Source of the DNA: Phycisphaerales bacterium
GTDB lineage: Bacteria > Planctomycetota > Phycisphaerae > Phycisphaerales > SM1A02
NCBI GenBank assembly: GCA_009691785.1
Contig: SIAM01000004.1
Coordinates: forward strand, 1 to 64,000
Direction of reading: 5' to 3'
DNA length: 64,000 bases
The position numbers and the translations under genes are program-made. This document shows, one piece after another, positions 26,634 through 34,018 of this stretch. A model generated the notes under the pieces. The model searched no databases, was not told the DNA's origin, and saw nothing but the letters and a program-made list of their open reading frames with translations. The number at the start of each line of letters is the position of its first letter. Position 1 is the first letter of the stretch.

Positions 26634-27587
26634 ATGGTTGAAGAAAACCAAATTCCAATAGTGCTTGTGATAGACGATTCAGAACTCATCCATCGCCTGT
26701 TAGAAACACGCCTACAGGGGGAACACTTGGTGCTTCACTTTACCAAGAGTAGCGACGAGGGATTCAAGAAGGCCGTCGAGAAGAATCCAGATCTAATTTT
26801 GCTGGACGTAGAAATGGAGGGCATGGATGGTTTTGGGTTGCTTGAAAAATTAAAGGAAGACCCGCGAACACGAAACATTGCCGTGATATTTATCGCCGCC
26901 ACCAGCGAATCCAAGGACCGAGCAAGAGGTCTTGATATGGGTGCGATTGATTTTATATCCAAACCATTTGATACGTCTGAGTTGAAGGCGCGCGTGCGCA
27001 ACGCGCTTCGAACGCAACACCTTATGAAAATGTTGGAGCAGAAGGCCCAAATTGATGCACTCACTGGTATTGGGAATCGTCGTTATTTCGATCAACGTTT
27101 GATTCAAGAGATTTCCCAAGCGAAACGACACCCGCGCCCATTTTCTCTTGTGCTGTGCGACCTTGACCGATTTAAAAGACTGAACGATCGGTTTAAACAC
27201 ACGTTTGGTGATGTTGTTCTTGAGAGGGTTGCGCAAATACTTTCAGGTGGCAGAACAAGTGATATTGTCTGCCGCTGGGGGGGCGAGGAGTTTGGCTTGA
27301 TTTTGCCTTCGACAAATGTCCAACAAGGCTATGAAGTCGCGGAACGACTTCGTATAGATATCGAGTTGGCAGTTTGGCCCGGCAAACAAGATTTAGTTGT
27401 TACGGCGAGTTTTGGAATATGCGATACCGAAATTTTTTCGGAGGAAGTAACACCAAAAGCCATGTTAGATATGGCGGATTCTGCTCTTTATACAGCGAAA
27501 CAAAACGGGCGCAATCGTGTTGAGGTTGCGCGAAAAAAAAAATCAATTAAAATTCCGCTTGAAAAAAACAACTCTCCAAGCAAATAA
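26634..27587 (+). CDS. response regulator diguanylate cyclase (REC-GGDEF)
   Basis: 317 aa. The receiver domain (residues 8-125) has the acidic pair IDDSE, phospho-acceptor Asp58 in LLDVEM, and the conserved Lys in SKPFD near residue 112. The GGDEF domain follows, with active site GGEEF near residues 216-220, so it should make cyclic di-GMP from two GTP. An RxxD inhibitory site (RTSD) lies five residues upstream, as in product-inhibited enzymes. The layout resembles a short PleD with one receiver. It is coupled to the HPt gene upstream and lies 5 nt before recO. A PilZ effector candidate is 800 bp downstream on the other strand. Confidence 0.95.
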   Translation: MVEENQIPIVLVIDDSELIHRLLETRLQGEHLVLHFTKSSDEGFKKAVEKNPDLILLDVEMEGMDGFGLLEKLKEDPRTRNIAVIFIAATSESKDRARGLDMGAIDFISKPFDTSELKARVRNALRTQHLMKMLEQKAQIDALTGIGNRRYFDQRLIQEISQAKRHPRPFSLVLCDLDRFKRLNDRFKHTFGDVVLERVAQILSGGRTSDIVCRWGGEEFGLILPSTNVQQGYEVAERLRIDIELAVWPGKQDLVVTASFGICDTEIFSEEVTPKAMLDMADSALYTAKQNGRNRVEVARKKKSIKIPLEKNNSPSK

Positions 27588-27592
27588 AATCA

Positions 27593-28333
27593 GTGTCAGT
27601 ACTCATTGATGATGCTCTGTGTATACGCCACTGGGATTGGTCTGAAACAAGTCAGACCACCGTGTTGTTTACAAAAACAAACGGAATTGTTCGCGGCTTG
27701 GCCAAAGGAGCAAAGCGTGACAAAGGAAAATTTTCTGGTGGCTTTGATGTGCTTTCACGGGGAGAAATTGGATTTATTCTAAAACGGGAAATCGAACTTG
27801 CGACACTGACAGAGTGGGATGTCCGTGAAACATTTCCAAAACTTCGCGATAATCTTCAGGCGAATAGATCAGCTTGGTATGTGGTCGACATGATTGGGCG
27901 AATGTTGCCAACCGCTGATCCACATCCAGGGTTGTACGCTACCACCCTTGAACACTTGCGAAACTTGCAAGCCGATGTGGGTCACAATCTTTCATTGTTG
28001 CGCTTTCAGTGGTCGTTGTTGGAAGAAACGGGTTGGCGCCCGGAACTGAAAGATCCAGATCCACACGCACAAACATTGGCGTTTGACCCAATTGGGGGCA
28101 GGTTTACAACAGATTCTGGAATACCAACACACTGGAGAATTAGGCGTGCAACAATATTGGTGCTTGAATCACTCGCGCTTCACAAGGAACCATCAACCGA
28201 TGACGAAGGCTTGAACAGGGCAAACCGCCTGCTTGCCGCGCATCTTCGGAATGTTTTAGGCGAAGAACCAATGACCATGGCAGCGGTTTTTGGAAAGCTT
28301 CCAACAAGCTTTCAGAAACCATTACGGGCCTAG
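27593..28333 (+). CDS. recO: DNA repair protein RecO
   Basis: 246 aa. The N-terminal OB-fold segment carries family signatures FTKTNGIVRGLAKGAKR, and the helical C-terminal part shows LRFQWSLLEETGWRPEL, typical of RecO (residues ~135-155). RecO anneals single strands and helps RecR load RecA onto SSB-coated DNA. GTG 27593 lies 5 nt after the diguanylate cyclase stop, so it is co-transcribed with signalling genes. Four-cysteine zinc ligands present in some RecO proteins are absent. The assignment relies on the N-terminal motif and length. Confidence 0.85.
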   Translation: MSVLIDDALCIRHWDWSETSQTTVLFTKTNGIVRGLAKGAKRDKGKFSGGFDVLSRGEIGFILKREIELATLTEWDVRETFPKLRDNLQANRSAWYVVDMIGRMLPTADPHPGLYATTLEHLRNLQADVGHNLSLLRFQWSLLEETGWRPELKDPDPHAQTLAFDPIGGRFTTDSGIPTHWRIRRATILVLESLALHKEPSTDDEGLNRANRLLAAHLRNVLGEEPMTMAAVFGKLPTSFQKPLRA

Positions 28334-28356
28334 AAAAATCCGCAACACCCACACGC

Positions 28357-28707
28357 CTAGAAGAATCGAATTCCCGCCTCGTAATTTTGAATCTCGCCAG
28401 TTTCACCCCGCACGGTCCTACACCATACGACGATCGACGGTCGGTCAATTCGGATGTTTGTTGGTCTATGAATAAGCGCGAGGCCAGTTAGGCCATCCGG
28501 CATATAGCAATCAACAACAATCCGCGCGCCATTTTCACTAATATCAAGGGTTGTATAGGAGCGAAGCACATCGGGTTCATGGTGCCAGGAGATTAAAATT
28601 TCCCCCACACCGGTCGCTCGTTGTTGGGTGCGACGATTTTCTAAAGATACAGAATCACCAAAAGTTTGCGTGACTTTTTTAGGAAATAACGGAGGCTTAA
28701 AATCCAT
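28357..28707 (-). CDS. PilZ domain protein (probable c-di-GMP receptor)
   Basis: 116 aa, essentially one PilZ domain. The two c-di-GMP-binding signatures are present: RxxxR at Arg26-Arg30 (RTQQR) and DxSxxG at Asp55-Gly60 (DISENG), with the usual spacing of about 25 residues. No membrane segment is visible. It is convergent with recO (23-bp gap) and close to the REC-GGDEF cyclase, so it may be a local effector of that signal (inference). The weak hexamer GATCAT lies 6 nt before the ATG. Confidence 0.83.
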   Translation of the reverse strand: MDFKPPLFPKKVTQTFGDSVSLENRRTQQRATGVGEILISWHHEPDVLRSYTTLDISENGARIVVDCYMPDGLTGLALIHRPTNIRIDRPSIVVWCRTVRGETGEIQNYEAGIRFF

Positions 28708-28833
28708 ACAACAATGATCACATTCACCCCCAAAAAATAACGCTCGAACACGAAAAACATTAATAATTTACCTGTTTTTACGGTGTTTTAAAAAAAAACT
28801 CCATCCGATAATGAGCGGTTGGCGGGTACAAAC

Positions 28834-28839
28834 TAGAAT
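28834..28839 (+). promoter_or_regulatory. -10 TAGAAT for the M16 protease gene
   Basis: TAGAAT ends 6 nt before ATG 28846 and no Shine-Dalgarno sequence is present, which points to a leaderless transcript. A convincing -35 is not seen. Confidence 0.5.
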
Positions 28840-28845
28840 CGCGCC

Positions 28846-30081
28846 ATGACATTTGTGTATAAAGAAGCGCGTCTATCAAACGGGTTGTTGGTTGTTGGTG
28901 AAGTCGATCAAACCACACACACCGCCGCCACAGGATTTTTTGTTCGCACGGGGGCGCGGGATGAATCAAGCAATCTCATGGGCGTGAGCCACTTTCTTGA
29001 GCACATGATGTTTAAGGGATCCAAGCACCGAACAGCGTTGAATGTGAACAATGATTTTGACGCCATCGGCGCCAACCACAACGCGTTTACCAGTGGCGAG
29101 ATGACAGCGTTTCACGCGCATGTTTTGCCTGAACACATTTTCTCCGCCATAGAAATTTTATCCGACATTCTTCGACCCGCCTTACGCAACGAGGATTTTG
29201 AGGAGGAGCGCGGAGTTATTTTGGAAGAGATCGCCATGTACGAAGACAATCCATTTATGGGTTTGTATGAGCAAATGATGGAGACCTACTACAAAGGCCA
29301 CCCACTTTCTCACAGGGTGCTTGGAACCAAAAAAACAGTTACTGATTTGTTAAAAGATGAAATGTCCACCTATTTTCAAAATCGATACGCCGCGGACAAC
29401 ATGGTCTTGGCTGTTACTGGTCCGGTTGATTTTGAAAAAGTGGTTGGTGAAGCGCAACGCCTTTGCGGTCAATGGCCGCAGGGAAAGCCCGGCCGCGTGC
29501 ATACGCCATTCACGCCGTCGCCAAATGAATTCACGCGTGTTATGCCCAAAACCAACCGTGCTTATTTAGGCATGATGATGCCGGCGCCGGCTCTTGGTGA
29601 TCAACGGCGTTATGCAAGCAGCCTTATTAGCCAAATTCTTGGTGATCGAGAGGGAAGCAAATTTTATTGGAGTGTTGTGGAGACAGGCCTTGCTGAAGAA
29701 GCCTCATGTTCATTTGAGGGTCGCGACGGTCTTGGCGAATATTTAGTTTTTGTCGCATGCGAAATACAAAACGTTAATGAGGTGGAAAAAAGGCTCAATA
29801 CTGAAATGAATCAACTTTCCCAAACCATGCAACAAGGGGAATTGGATCGTGCCCGAGCCCGTATTGCCACTGGAATTGCGTTAACCAATGAACGACCGTC
29901 GGGTCGAATGCATCGCCTGGGTTCCCAGTGGGCATATGGGTTGCCACCAATTTCAATAGAGGAAGAAATGCAACAGATTGAAAATCTAACACTAAACGAC
30001 CTACGCCAATGTTTGGTTGAATTTCCAATGAGACCAGTCGTTTCAGGAAGAATGCTTCCGCCAGAAACTAAAGATCACTAA
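28846..30081 (+). CDS. M16 family zinc peptidase
   Basis: 411 aa of the M16 (pitrilysin/processing peptidase) family. The inverted zinc motif HFLEH has His49, Glu52 and His53, and the third ligand Glu lies in the helix EERGVILEEI around residues 121-130. The C-terminal half is the second, inactive M16 domain with the conserved Arg/Tyr-type segment (RVMPKTNRAYLGM). Bacterial homologues degrade peptides in the cytoplasm or periplasm; no signal peptide is visible. The 3' end overlaps convergent lipA by 14 bp. Start support is the leaderless-type -10 just upstream. Confidence 0.92.
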   Translation: MTFVYKEARLSNGLLVVGEVDQTTHTAATGFFVRTGARDESSNLMGVSHFLEHMMFKGSKHRTALNVNNDFDAIGANHNAFTSGEMTAFHAHVLPEHIFSAIEILSDILRPALRNEDFEEERGVILEEIAMYEDNPFMGLYEQMMETYYKGHPLSHRVLGTKKTVTDLLKDEMSTYFQNRYAADNMVLAVTGPVDFEKVVGEAQRLCGQWPQGKPGRVHTPFTPSPNEFTRVMPKTNRAYLGMMMPAPALGDQRRYASSLISQILGDREGSKFYWSVVETGLAEEASCSFEGRDGLGEYLVFVACEIQNVNEVEKRLNTEMNQLSQTMQQGELDRARARIATGIALTNERPSGRMHRLGSQWAYGLPPISIEEEMQQIENLTLNDLRQCLVEFPMRPVVSGRMLPPETKDH

Positions 30082-31075
30082 TCAAGGCGGCTTGTTCATC
30101 GGCGCGGTAACTGCTTCGAACCAGTGGACCGCTTTCACAAATTCTGTAGCCACGATCCAAGGCCTGTTTTTTAAATTCAATAAATTGATCGGGGCGAACC
30201 CAGCGATCGATCGGAAGATGATTTCTTGTTGGCTGCAAATATTGGCCAATGGTCAAAATGTCCGCCTGAGATTCGCGGCGTACATCATCCATAAGGTCTA
30301 GAACCTCCTCGTCGTGTTCCCCAATACCAACCATGATTCCAGTTTTGGTGAGCAAGCCACTTGCCTTGAATTGTTTAAGAACACTCAACGAGCGTTCATA
30401 ACGCGCTTGTGGGCGGACGGCGGAATGCATGCGCCGAACGGTTTCCATGTTGTGACTAATGATTCGTGGTCGCGCATCACACACGGTCTGAATTGCTTTT
30501 TCGTTGCCACAAAAATCGCCAACAAGAACCTCAATACTCATCTGTGGACACGCGGCGCGCGTAAGGCGAATTGTTTGCGCCCAAATTTCAGCGCCACCAT
30601 CCGGCAACTCGTCACGGTTCACGCTGGTAATTACCACATGCTTTAGAGCCATAAGCCGCAAACTTTCCGCGACGCGGCGGGGTTCATCAAAATCAAGAGC
30701 GGCGGGGCGACCGGTTTTGACATTACAAAAACCACAACTGCGCGTGCACGTGTCGCCAAGAATCATAATTGTGGCCGAACCACGGCTCCAACACTCGCCC
30801 ATGTTTGGGCAACTTGCCTCTTGGCAAACCGTATGAAGTTTGTGCTCGTCCATAATTCCCTTTAGGCGCAGATAACCCTCGCCACCAGGGACGCGGGCGC
30901 GTAGCCAATCAGGCTTTTTTCCGATTCGTAAATTTTGGCGGGTTTCATCACCATTATTTAAAATGAACGCAGAAAGACTTATGGCCGGAACGGGAAGATT
31001 TCTGGCTGTGTCACCACCAAGTGGCTTTGGATGGCGCGCAAGAGTTCGGTTGTTTGCGGATTGTGGAGTGGTCAC
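30068..31075 (-). CDS. lipA: lipoyl synthase LipA
   Basis: 335 aa radical-SAM enzyme that inserts two sulfurs into protein-bound octanoate to make lipoate, needed by the E2 protein encoded at 34019. Both iron-sulfur sites are visible: the auxiliary CxxxxCxxxxxC (CQEASCPNMGEC near residues 83-94) and radical-SAM CxxxCxxC (CTRSCGFC near residue 110). The C-terminal RSSY motif that holds the auxiliary cluster is present near residue 322. The N-terminal extension of about 45 residues is longer than in E. coli. Start is GTG 31075. No lipB is adjacent. Confidence 0.97.
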   Translation of the reverse strand: MTTPQSANNRTLARHPKPLGGDTARNLPVPAISLSAFILNNGDETRQNLRIGKKPDWLRARVPGGEGYLRLKGIMDEHKLHTVCQEASCPNMGECWSRGSATIMILGDTCTRSCGFCNVKTGRPAALDFDEPRRVAESLRLMALKHVVITSVNRDELPDGGAEIWAQTIRLTRAACPQMSIEVLVGDFCGNEKAIQTVCDARPRIISHNMETVRRMHSAVRPQARYERSLSVLKQFKASGLLTKTGIMVGIGEHDEEVLDLMDDVRRESQADILTIGQYLQPTRNHLPIDRWVRPDQFIEFKKQALDRGYRICESGPLVRSSYRADEQAALISDL

Positions 31076-31083
31076 AGATACCT

Positions 31084-31089
31084 AGCGTA
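31084..31089 (-). promoter_or_regulatory. -10 TACGCT for lipA
   Basis: The minus strand reads GGCTACGCT, with TACGCT ending 8 nt before GTG 31075. There is no Shine-Dalgarno sequence, which is consistent with a near-leaderless message. The element is the same as that upstream of the YggS-family gene at 62904. Confidence 0.45.
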
Positions 31090-31125
31090 GCCCCAACAAG
31101 CCATATCATTCAAGCCAAATTAATG

Positions 31126-31131
31126 CATACT
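31126..31131 (+). promoter_or_regulatory. -10-like CATACT for the ThuA lipoprotein gene
   Basis: CATACT ends 6 nt before ATG 31138. The spacing matches other leaderless-type starts in the window, and it supports this Met over an in-frame ATG 15 nt earlier. Confidence 0.35.
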
Positions 31132-31137
31132 TCAGCC

Positions 31138-32037
31138 ATGTTAAACGCAGCTATTGCGCAGGCGGCGCGTTGTTTTAAATACCCAGCGGTACTTTGGGTA
31201 TTCGTGGCGGTGTTTGGGTGTGTTGATACGCCCACACCAAACAACACGCCGCCCGTGATTAAAAATGAATCACGGTTACAACCCCAATCATTAAATAGTC
31301 AAACAACCAGCGCAAGGGTGCCAATAACAAACATCCCCGCCGAGTTGCCACACGTTCTTGTTTTCACAAAAACAATGGCGTATAGACACAAGAATATTTC
31401 CGATGGCGTGTATGCGCTGCGCGAAACAGGAATTGGAAAATTTATTGTGGAGCAAACAGAGGATTCGGGCGTGTTTACCCCCAACAACCTAAAACGATTT
31501 TGCGCCGTTGTTTTTTTTAGCACAACAGGTGACGTGCTCAACAAGGAGCAACAGGTCGCGTTTGAACAATACATACACGACGGAGGCGGATTTGTGGGCA
31601 TTCACTCTGCTTCCGATACGGAATATGACTGGCCCTGGTACGGGAAACTTGTTGGCGCTTGGTTTAAAGATCACACCAAAGTTATTTTGGCGACAGTGTG
31701 CCGCGAAGACAAGACACACATTAGCACCAATGATTTTCCGGATATGTGGAAACGCGAAGATGAGTGGTATAGGTTTCGAACCAACCCGCGGAAAAACGTT
31801 CGGGTGTTGGTGACCGTCAATGATCAAGATTTGGGCGAGGTCACAATGAATGGCGACCATCCAATTTCTTGGATGCATGAATTTGAAGGTGGACGGTCCT
31901 GGTACACAGGCATGGGGCACACGAAAGAATCTTTTTTAGAGCCAGAATTTAGGAAACATGTTTTGGGTGGAATTTTGTGGGCAATGGGGCCTTGTGCAAT
32001 CGCAGATTTAAATCAAGCAAACACGAATTCCAAGTAA
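31138..32037 (+). CDS. ThuA-domain lipoprotein
   Basis: About 299 aa. A lipoprotein signal ends in VAVFGC near residue 28, followed by a Thr/Pro/Asn-rich linker. The rest is a ThuA-like domain (class I glutamine-amidotransferase-like fold, trehalose-utilisation family), recognisable from LVFTKTMAYRHKNI, GGGFVGIHSASDTEYDW and PISWMHEFEGGRSWYTGMGH. Such proteins are abundant in Planctomycetota and are thought to act on or bind sugars; the precise substrate is unknown. An in-frame ATG at 31123 is an alternative start. It is divergent from lipA and its 3' end faces deoC. Confidence 0.88.
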   Translation: MLNAAIAQAARCFKYPAVLWVFVAVFGCVDTPTPNNTPPVIKNESRLQPQSLNSQTTSARVPITNIPAELPHVLVFTKTMAYRHKNISDGVYALRETGIGKFIVEQTEDSGVFTPNNLKRFCAVVFFSTTGDVLNKEQQVAFEQYIHDGGGFVGIHSASDTEYDWPWYGKLVGAWFKDHTKVILATVCREDKTHISTNDFPDMWKREDEWYRFRTNPRKNVRVLVTVNDQDLGEVTMNGDHPISWMHEFEGGRSWYTGMGHTKESFLEPEFRKHVLGGILWAMGPCAIADLNQANTNSK

Positions 32038-32117
32038 ACAATTACAACATGGGTCAGTCGCCGAATGTTGAAAAAAAACAAGTTGCGACCGATTGCATTT
32101 AGGCCACCCGCAGCGGT

Positions 32118-33062
32118 TTATTCGCCAAGATCCCAAGACGAAACGTAGCGACCGGTTTCAAGTTTTAAAATTTGCCGCAGAATGTCGTTTGCCAGCGAAC
32201 TTGCTCCAAAGCGGAAAAGATTTGGCGTGAGCCAATCGTCACCAAGGGTTTCCTTCACCATGACCAGATAATGAAGAGCCTGTTTCGCTGTTCGGATTCC
32301 GCCAGCAGGCTTCATGCCAATCTTTGGACCACCCGCGAGAAAGGTGTCTCGAATTGCTTCCAACATGACAAGCGTAACTGGCATAGTCGCGGCGGGTTGA
32401 ATCTTTCCGGTGCTTGTCTTGATAAAAACCTCACCGTCCGAAAGGGGTTTTGCGTCGCGCCGGCTCAGAAGCGCGTTGATAGCAAGATCACTTGCGCGAC
32501 GAGCGTTGTCGAGCGTTTCAAGCTCGCCCGTTTCTAGAATAATTTTTAAGTGCGCCGCCCCACACGCGTCTTTTGTTTCAACAATCTCTTTTCGAACAGC
32601 ATCAAACTGCCCAGCCAGAAATAATCCACGGCTGACAACCATATCTATCTCGTCAGCGCCAGACTCTACTGCGGAGCGAACATCACGAATTCGAATATCA
32701 AGTGGATATTGACCACTTGGAAACCCAGTGGCAACCGCCGCAACCTTGATGTTGTGCCCCACCAGCGCTTTTTTTGCGATAGCTATAAGCATGGGGTACA
32801 CACACACCGCCGCAACCGACGGGACAGGGATTTTTAAAGGCGTGCTGGAAACATGCGGACAAATTGCCTTTGCACAAAGGGCGCGAACCTTTTCCGGACT
32901 GTCTTTGCCCTCAAGCGAGGTGAGGTCAAGCATGGACATTGCAAGGCGAAGACCAGAAGATTTTGAGGTGGTTTTAATGCTTCGGGTAGTGAACGCGGAT
33001 GCGCGTCGTTTTGCCATGACCGCATCAACCGCGGGGCTTTTTCTGAATGAATCTTGAAACAT
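32118..33062 (-). CDS. deoC: deoxyribose-phosphate aldolase DeoC
   Basis: 314 aa from ATG 33062; a TTG five codons upstream would be possible, but AAAGGG lies at a usable distance from this ATG. DeoC cleaves 2-deoxyribose 5-phosphate to glyceraldehyde 3-phosphate and acetaldehyde in nucleoside salvage. Family motifs are VATGFPSG, EIDMVVS, the Schiff-base lysine in FIKTSTGK (about residue 207), and KPAGGIRT with the second lysine (about residue 253). It is longer than the ~220-260 aa bacterial enzyme because of an N-terminal extension of about 45 residues and a longer tail, as in some eukaryotic-type DeoC. Confidence 0.93.
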   Translation of the reverse strand: MFQDSFRKSPAVDAVMAKRRASAFTTRSIKTTSKSSGLRLAMSMLDLTSLEGKDSPEKVRALCAKAICPHVSSTPLKIPVPSVAAVCVYPMLIAIAKKALVGHNIKVAAVATGFPSGQYPLDIRIRDVRSAVESGADEIDMVVSRGLFLAGQFDAVRKEIVETKDACGAAHLKIILETGELETLDNARRASDLAINALLSRRDAKPLSDGEVFIKTSTGKIQPAATMPVTLVMLEAIRDTFLAGGPKIGMKPAGGIRTAKQALHYLVMVKETLGDDWLTPNLFRFGASSLANDILRQILKLETGRYVSSWDLGE

Positions 33063-33113
33063 CAGCGACCCTTTCAATCAAAACCGAGCGCCCGGCCAAG
33101 AAAAATATTGGTA

Positions 33114-33434
33114 TTAGTTTCCGCGCGCTTGTTTAAAGATGTCAGCAAGGTTTTTTACCACGCGCACATCAAGAACTTTGTTGTACACATCACCATAAAA
33201 TATCATGAGTGTTTCACTTCGATCATCAATAAGCCAAAGAAGGTCATAGGTTTCTGATCCCGTCTGAATACCACAGGTAATGGTTGACATACAAAAACCA
33301 TTCGTGGTGGCCACAGAATCAGCCTGCGCGTTTTGAACGCGACCGGCCTGGGTTAAAATAAGTCCAGCAAGAAAAAAAGCGCTTGCCCACAACGCAACGG
33401 TGTTCATTTGAAAATTATTTGTTTTGCGTTTCAT
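33114..33434 (-). CDS. small secreted protein of unknown function
   Basis: 106 aa. A signal peptide with a hydrophobic core near residues 12-30 ends in an Ala/Gln/Ala-type cleavage region. Two cysteines (FCMSTITC) follow closely. The C-terminal half (LIDDRSETLMIF through NLADIF) aligns loosely with the C-terminal half of the neighbour at 33449, so the two look like diverged duplicates. No known motif is recognised. It lies 14 nt after that neighbour on the same strand and 36 nt before deoC. Confidence 0.6.
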   Translation of the reverse strand: MKRKTNNFQMNTVALWASAFFLAGLILTQAGRVQNAQADSVATTNGFCMSTITCGIQTGSETYDLLWLIDDRSETLMIFYGDVYNKVLDVRVVKNLADIFKQARGN

Positions 33435-33448
33435 AAAATTGACCCGCG

Positions 33449-33733
33449 TTAGCGTGTTTTTTGATTTTGCTCAGTTAGTTTTGAAATACTTTTATATCCA
33501 ACACCAAACAGGTTTTTAGAACCATCGTTCCACGATAAGGAAACAAGTTCTTGATTTGATTGATCAAGGATGTACGCGACACCAGCTTGGTTTAAAACAT
33601 ATTTTCCACCAACCATGAGATATTGACCGCGAGAACGCACAGCCTGCGCGCGGGCACTGGGACCCAGCGTCACCGCACCAAGGATTAGAAGCAGACAAGC
33701 ATTCAGTGTGATAAGGGCAACTTTTGGTTTCAT
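33449..33733 (-). CDS. small secreted protein of unknown function
   Basis: 94 aa with a clear signal peptide (residues 1-29, ending in SARA). The mature part has a repeated beta-strand feel: GQYLMVGGKYV, then ILDQSNQELVSLSW and a final helix. It probably shares ancestry with the downstream protein at 33114 (pattern ILDQ...L against LIDD...L). I do not recognise a family. It is the middle gene of a run of three exported proteins, 27 nt after the stop of the small membrane protein at 33761. Confidence 0.62.
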   Translation of the reverse strand: MKPKVALITLNACLLLILGAVTLGPSARAQAVRSRGQYLMVGGKYVLNQAGVAYILDQSNQELVSLSWNDGSKNLFGVGYKSISKLTEQNQKTR

Positions 33734-33760
33734 AAAATCTTTCTTTGTTATAAAATATTT

Positions 33761-33958
33761 CTATTTAATATTTGATCTTTTACCGACATACATGCTCACA
33801 AATACGGCACCACCAACCAACAAAAAGGCTAGACCATACCCAACAAGGGGCCAACCAGGCGGATTAGCAAGCTCTGGATACGGAGCAGCTGTGGTTTGTG
33901 CTGACACAAAAGAATTTGTCGCAAGCAAGCAAATCACCAGGGCAAAAGTATTCTTCAT
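33761..33958 (-). CDS. small membrane protein with signal peptide and one TM helix
   Basis: 65 aa. The N-terminal signal-like segment ends in SFVSAQ near residue 20, and a single helix (LVGYGLAFLLVGGAVFVSMYV) occupies residues 38-58, followed by a short basic tail. Function unknown. It is the first gene of the three-gene exported-protein run. A TAGAAT hexamer lies exactly 6 nt upstream of the ATG, which supports this start and marks the transcript as probably leaderless. Confidence 0.65.
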   Translation of the reverse strand: MKNTFALVICLLATNSFVSAQTTAAPYPELANPPGWPLVGYGLAFLLVGGAVFVSMYVGKRSNIK

Positions 33959-33964
33959 GGGCGC

Positions 33965-33970
33965 ATTCTA
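33965..33970 (-). promoter_or_regulatory. -10 TAGAAT for the small exported-protein genes
   Basis: The minus strand reads TAGAAT followed by GCGCCC and ATG 33958. The same hexamer and 6-nt gap occur before the M16 gene at 28834. Confidence 0.5.
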
Positions 33971-34018
33971 TCCAATGATCACAAACAGATAAATTGAATT
34001 TTGTAAAAAAAACACACC

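Noticed and set aside
28708-28845. The A/T-rich spacer between PilZ and the M16 gene as an RNA gene or terminator
   Set aside because: T- and A-runs are present but no stable hairpin with a GC stem; only the -10 near the M16 start is supported.
32118-32150. CGTAGCGACC near the deoC end as a further TCGCTAC promoter
   Set aside because: It encodes conserved codons of the DeoC C-terminus, and no gene start lies downstream in that direction at a sensible distance.
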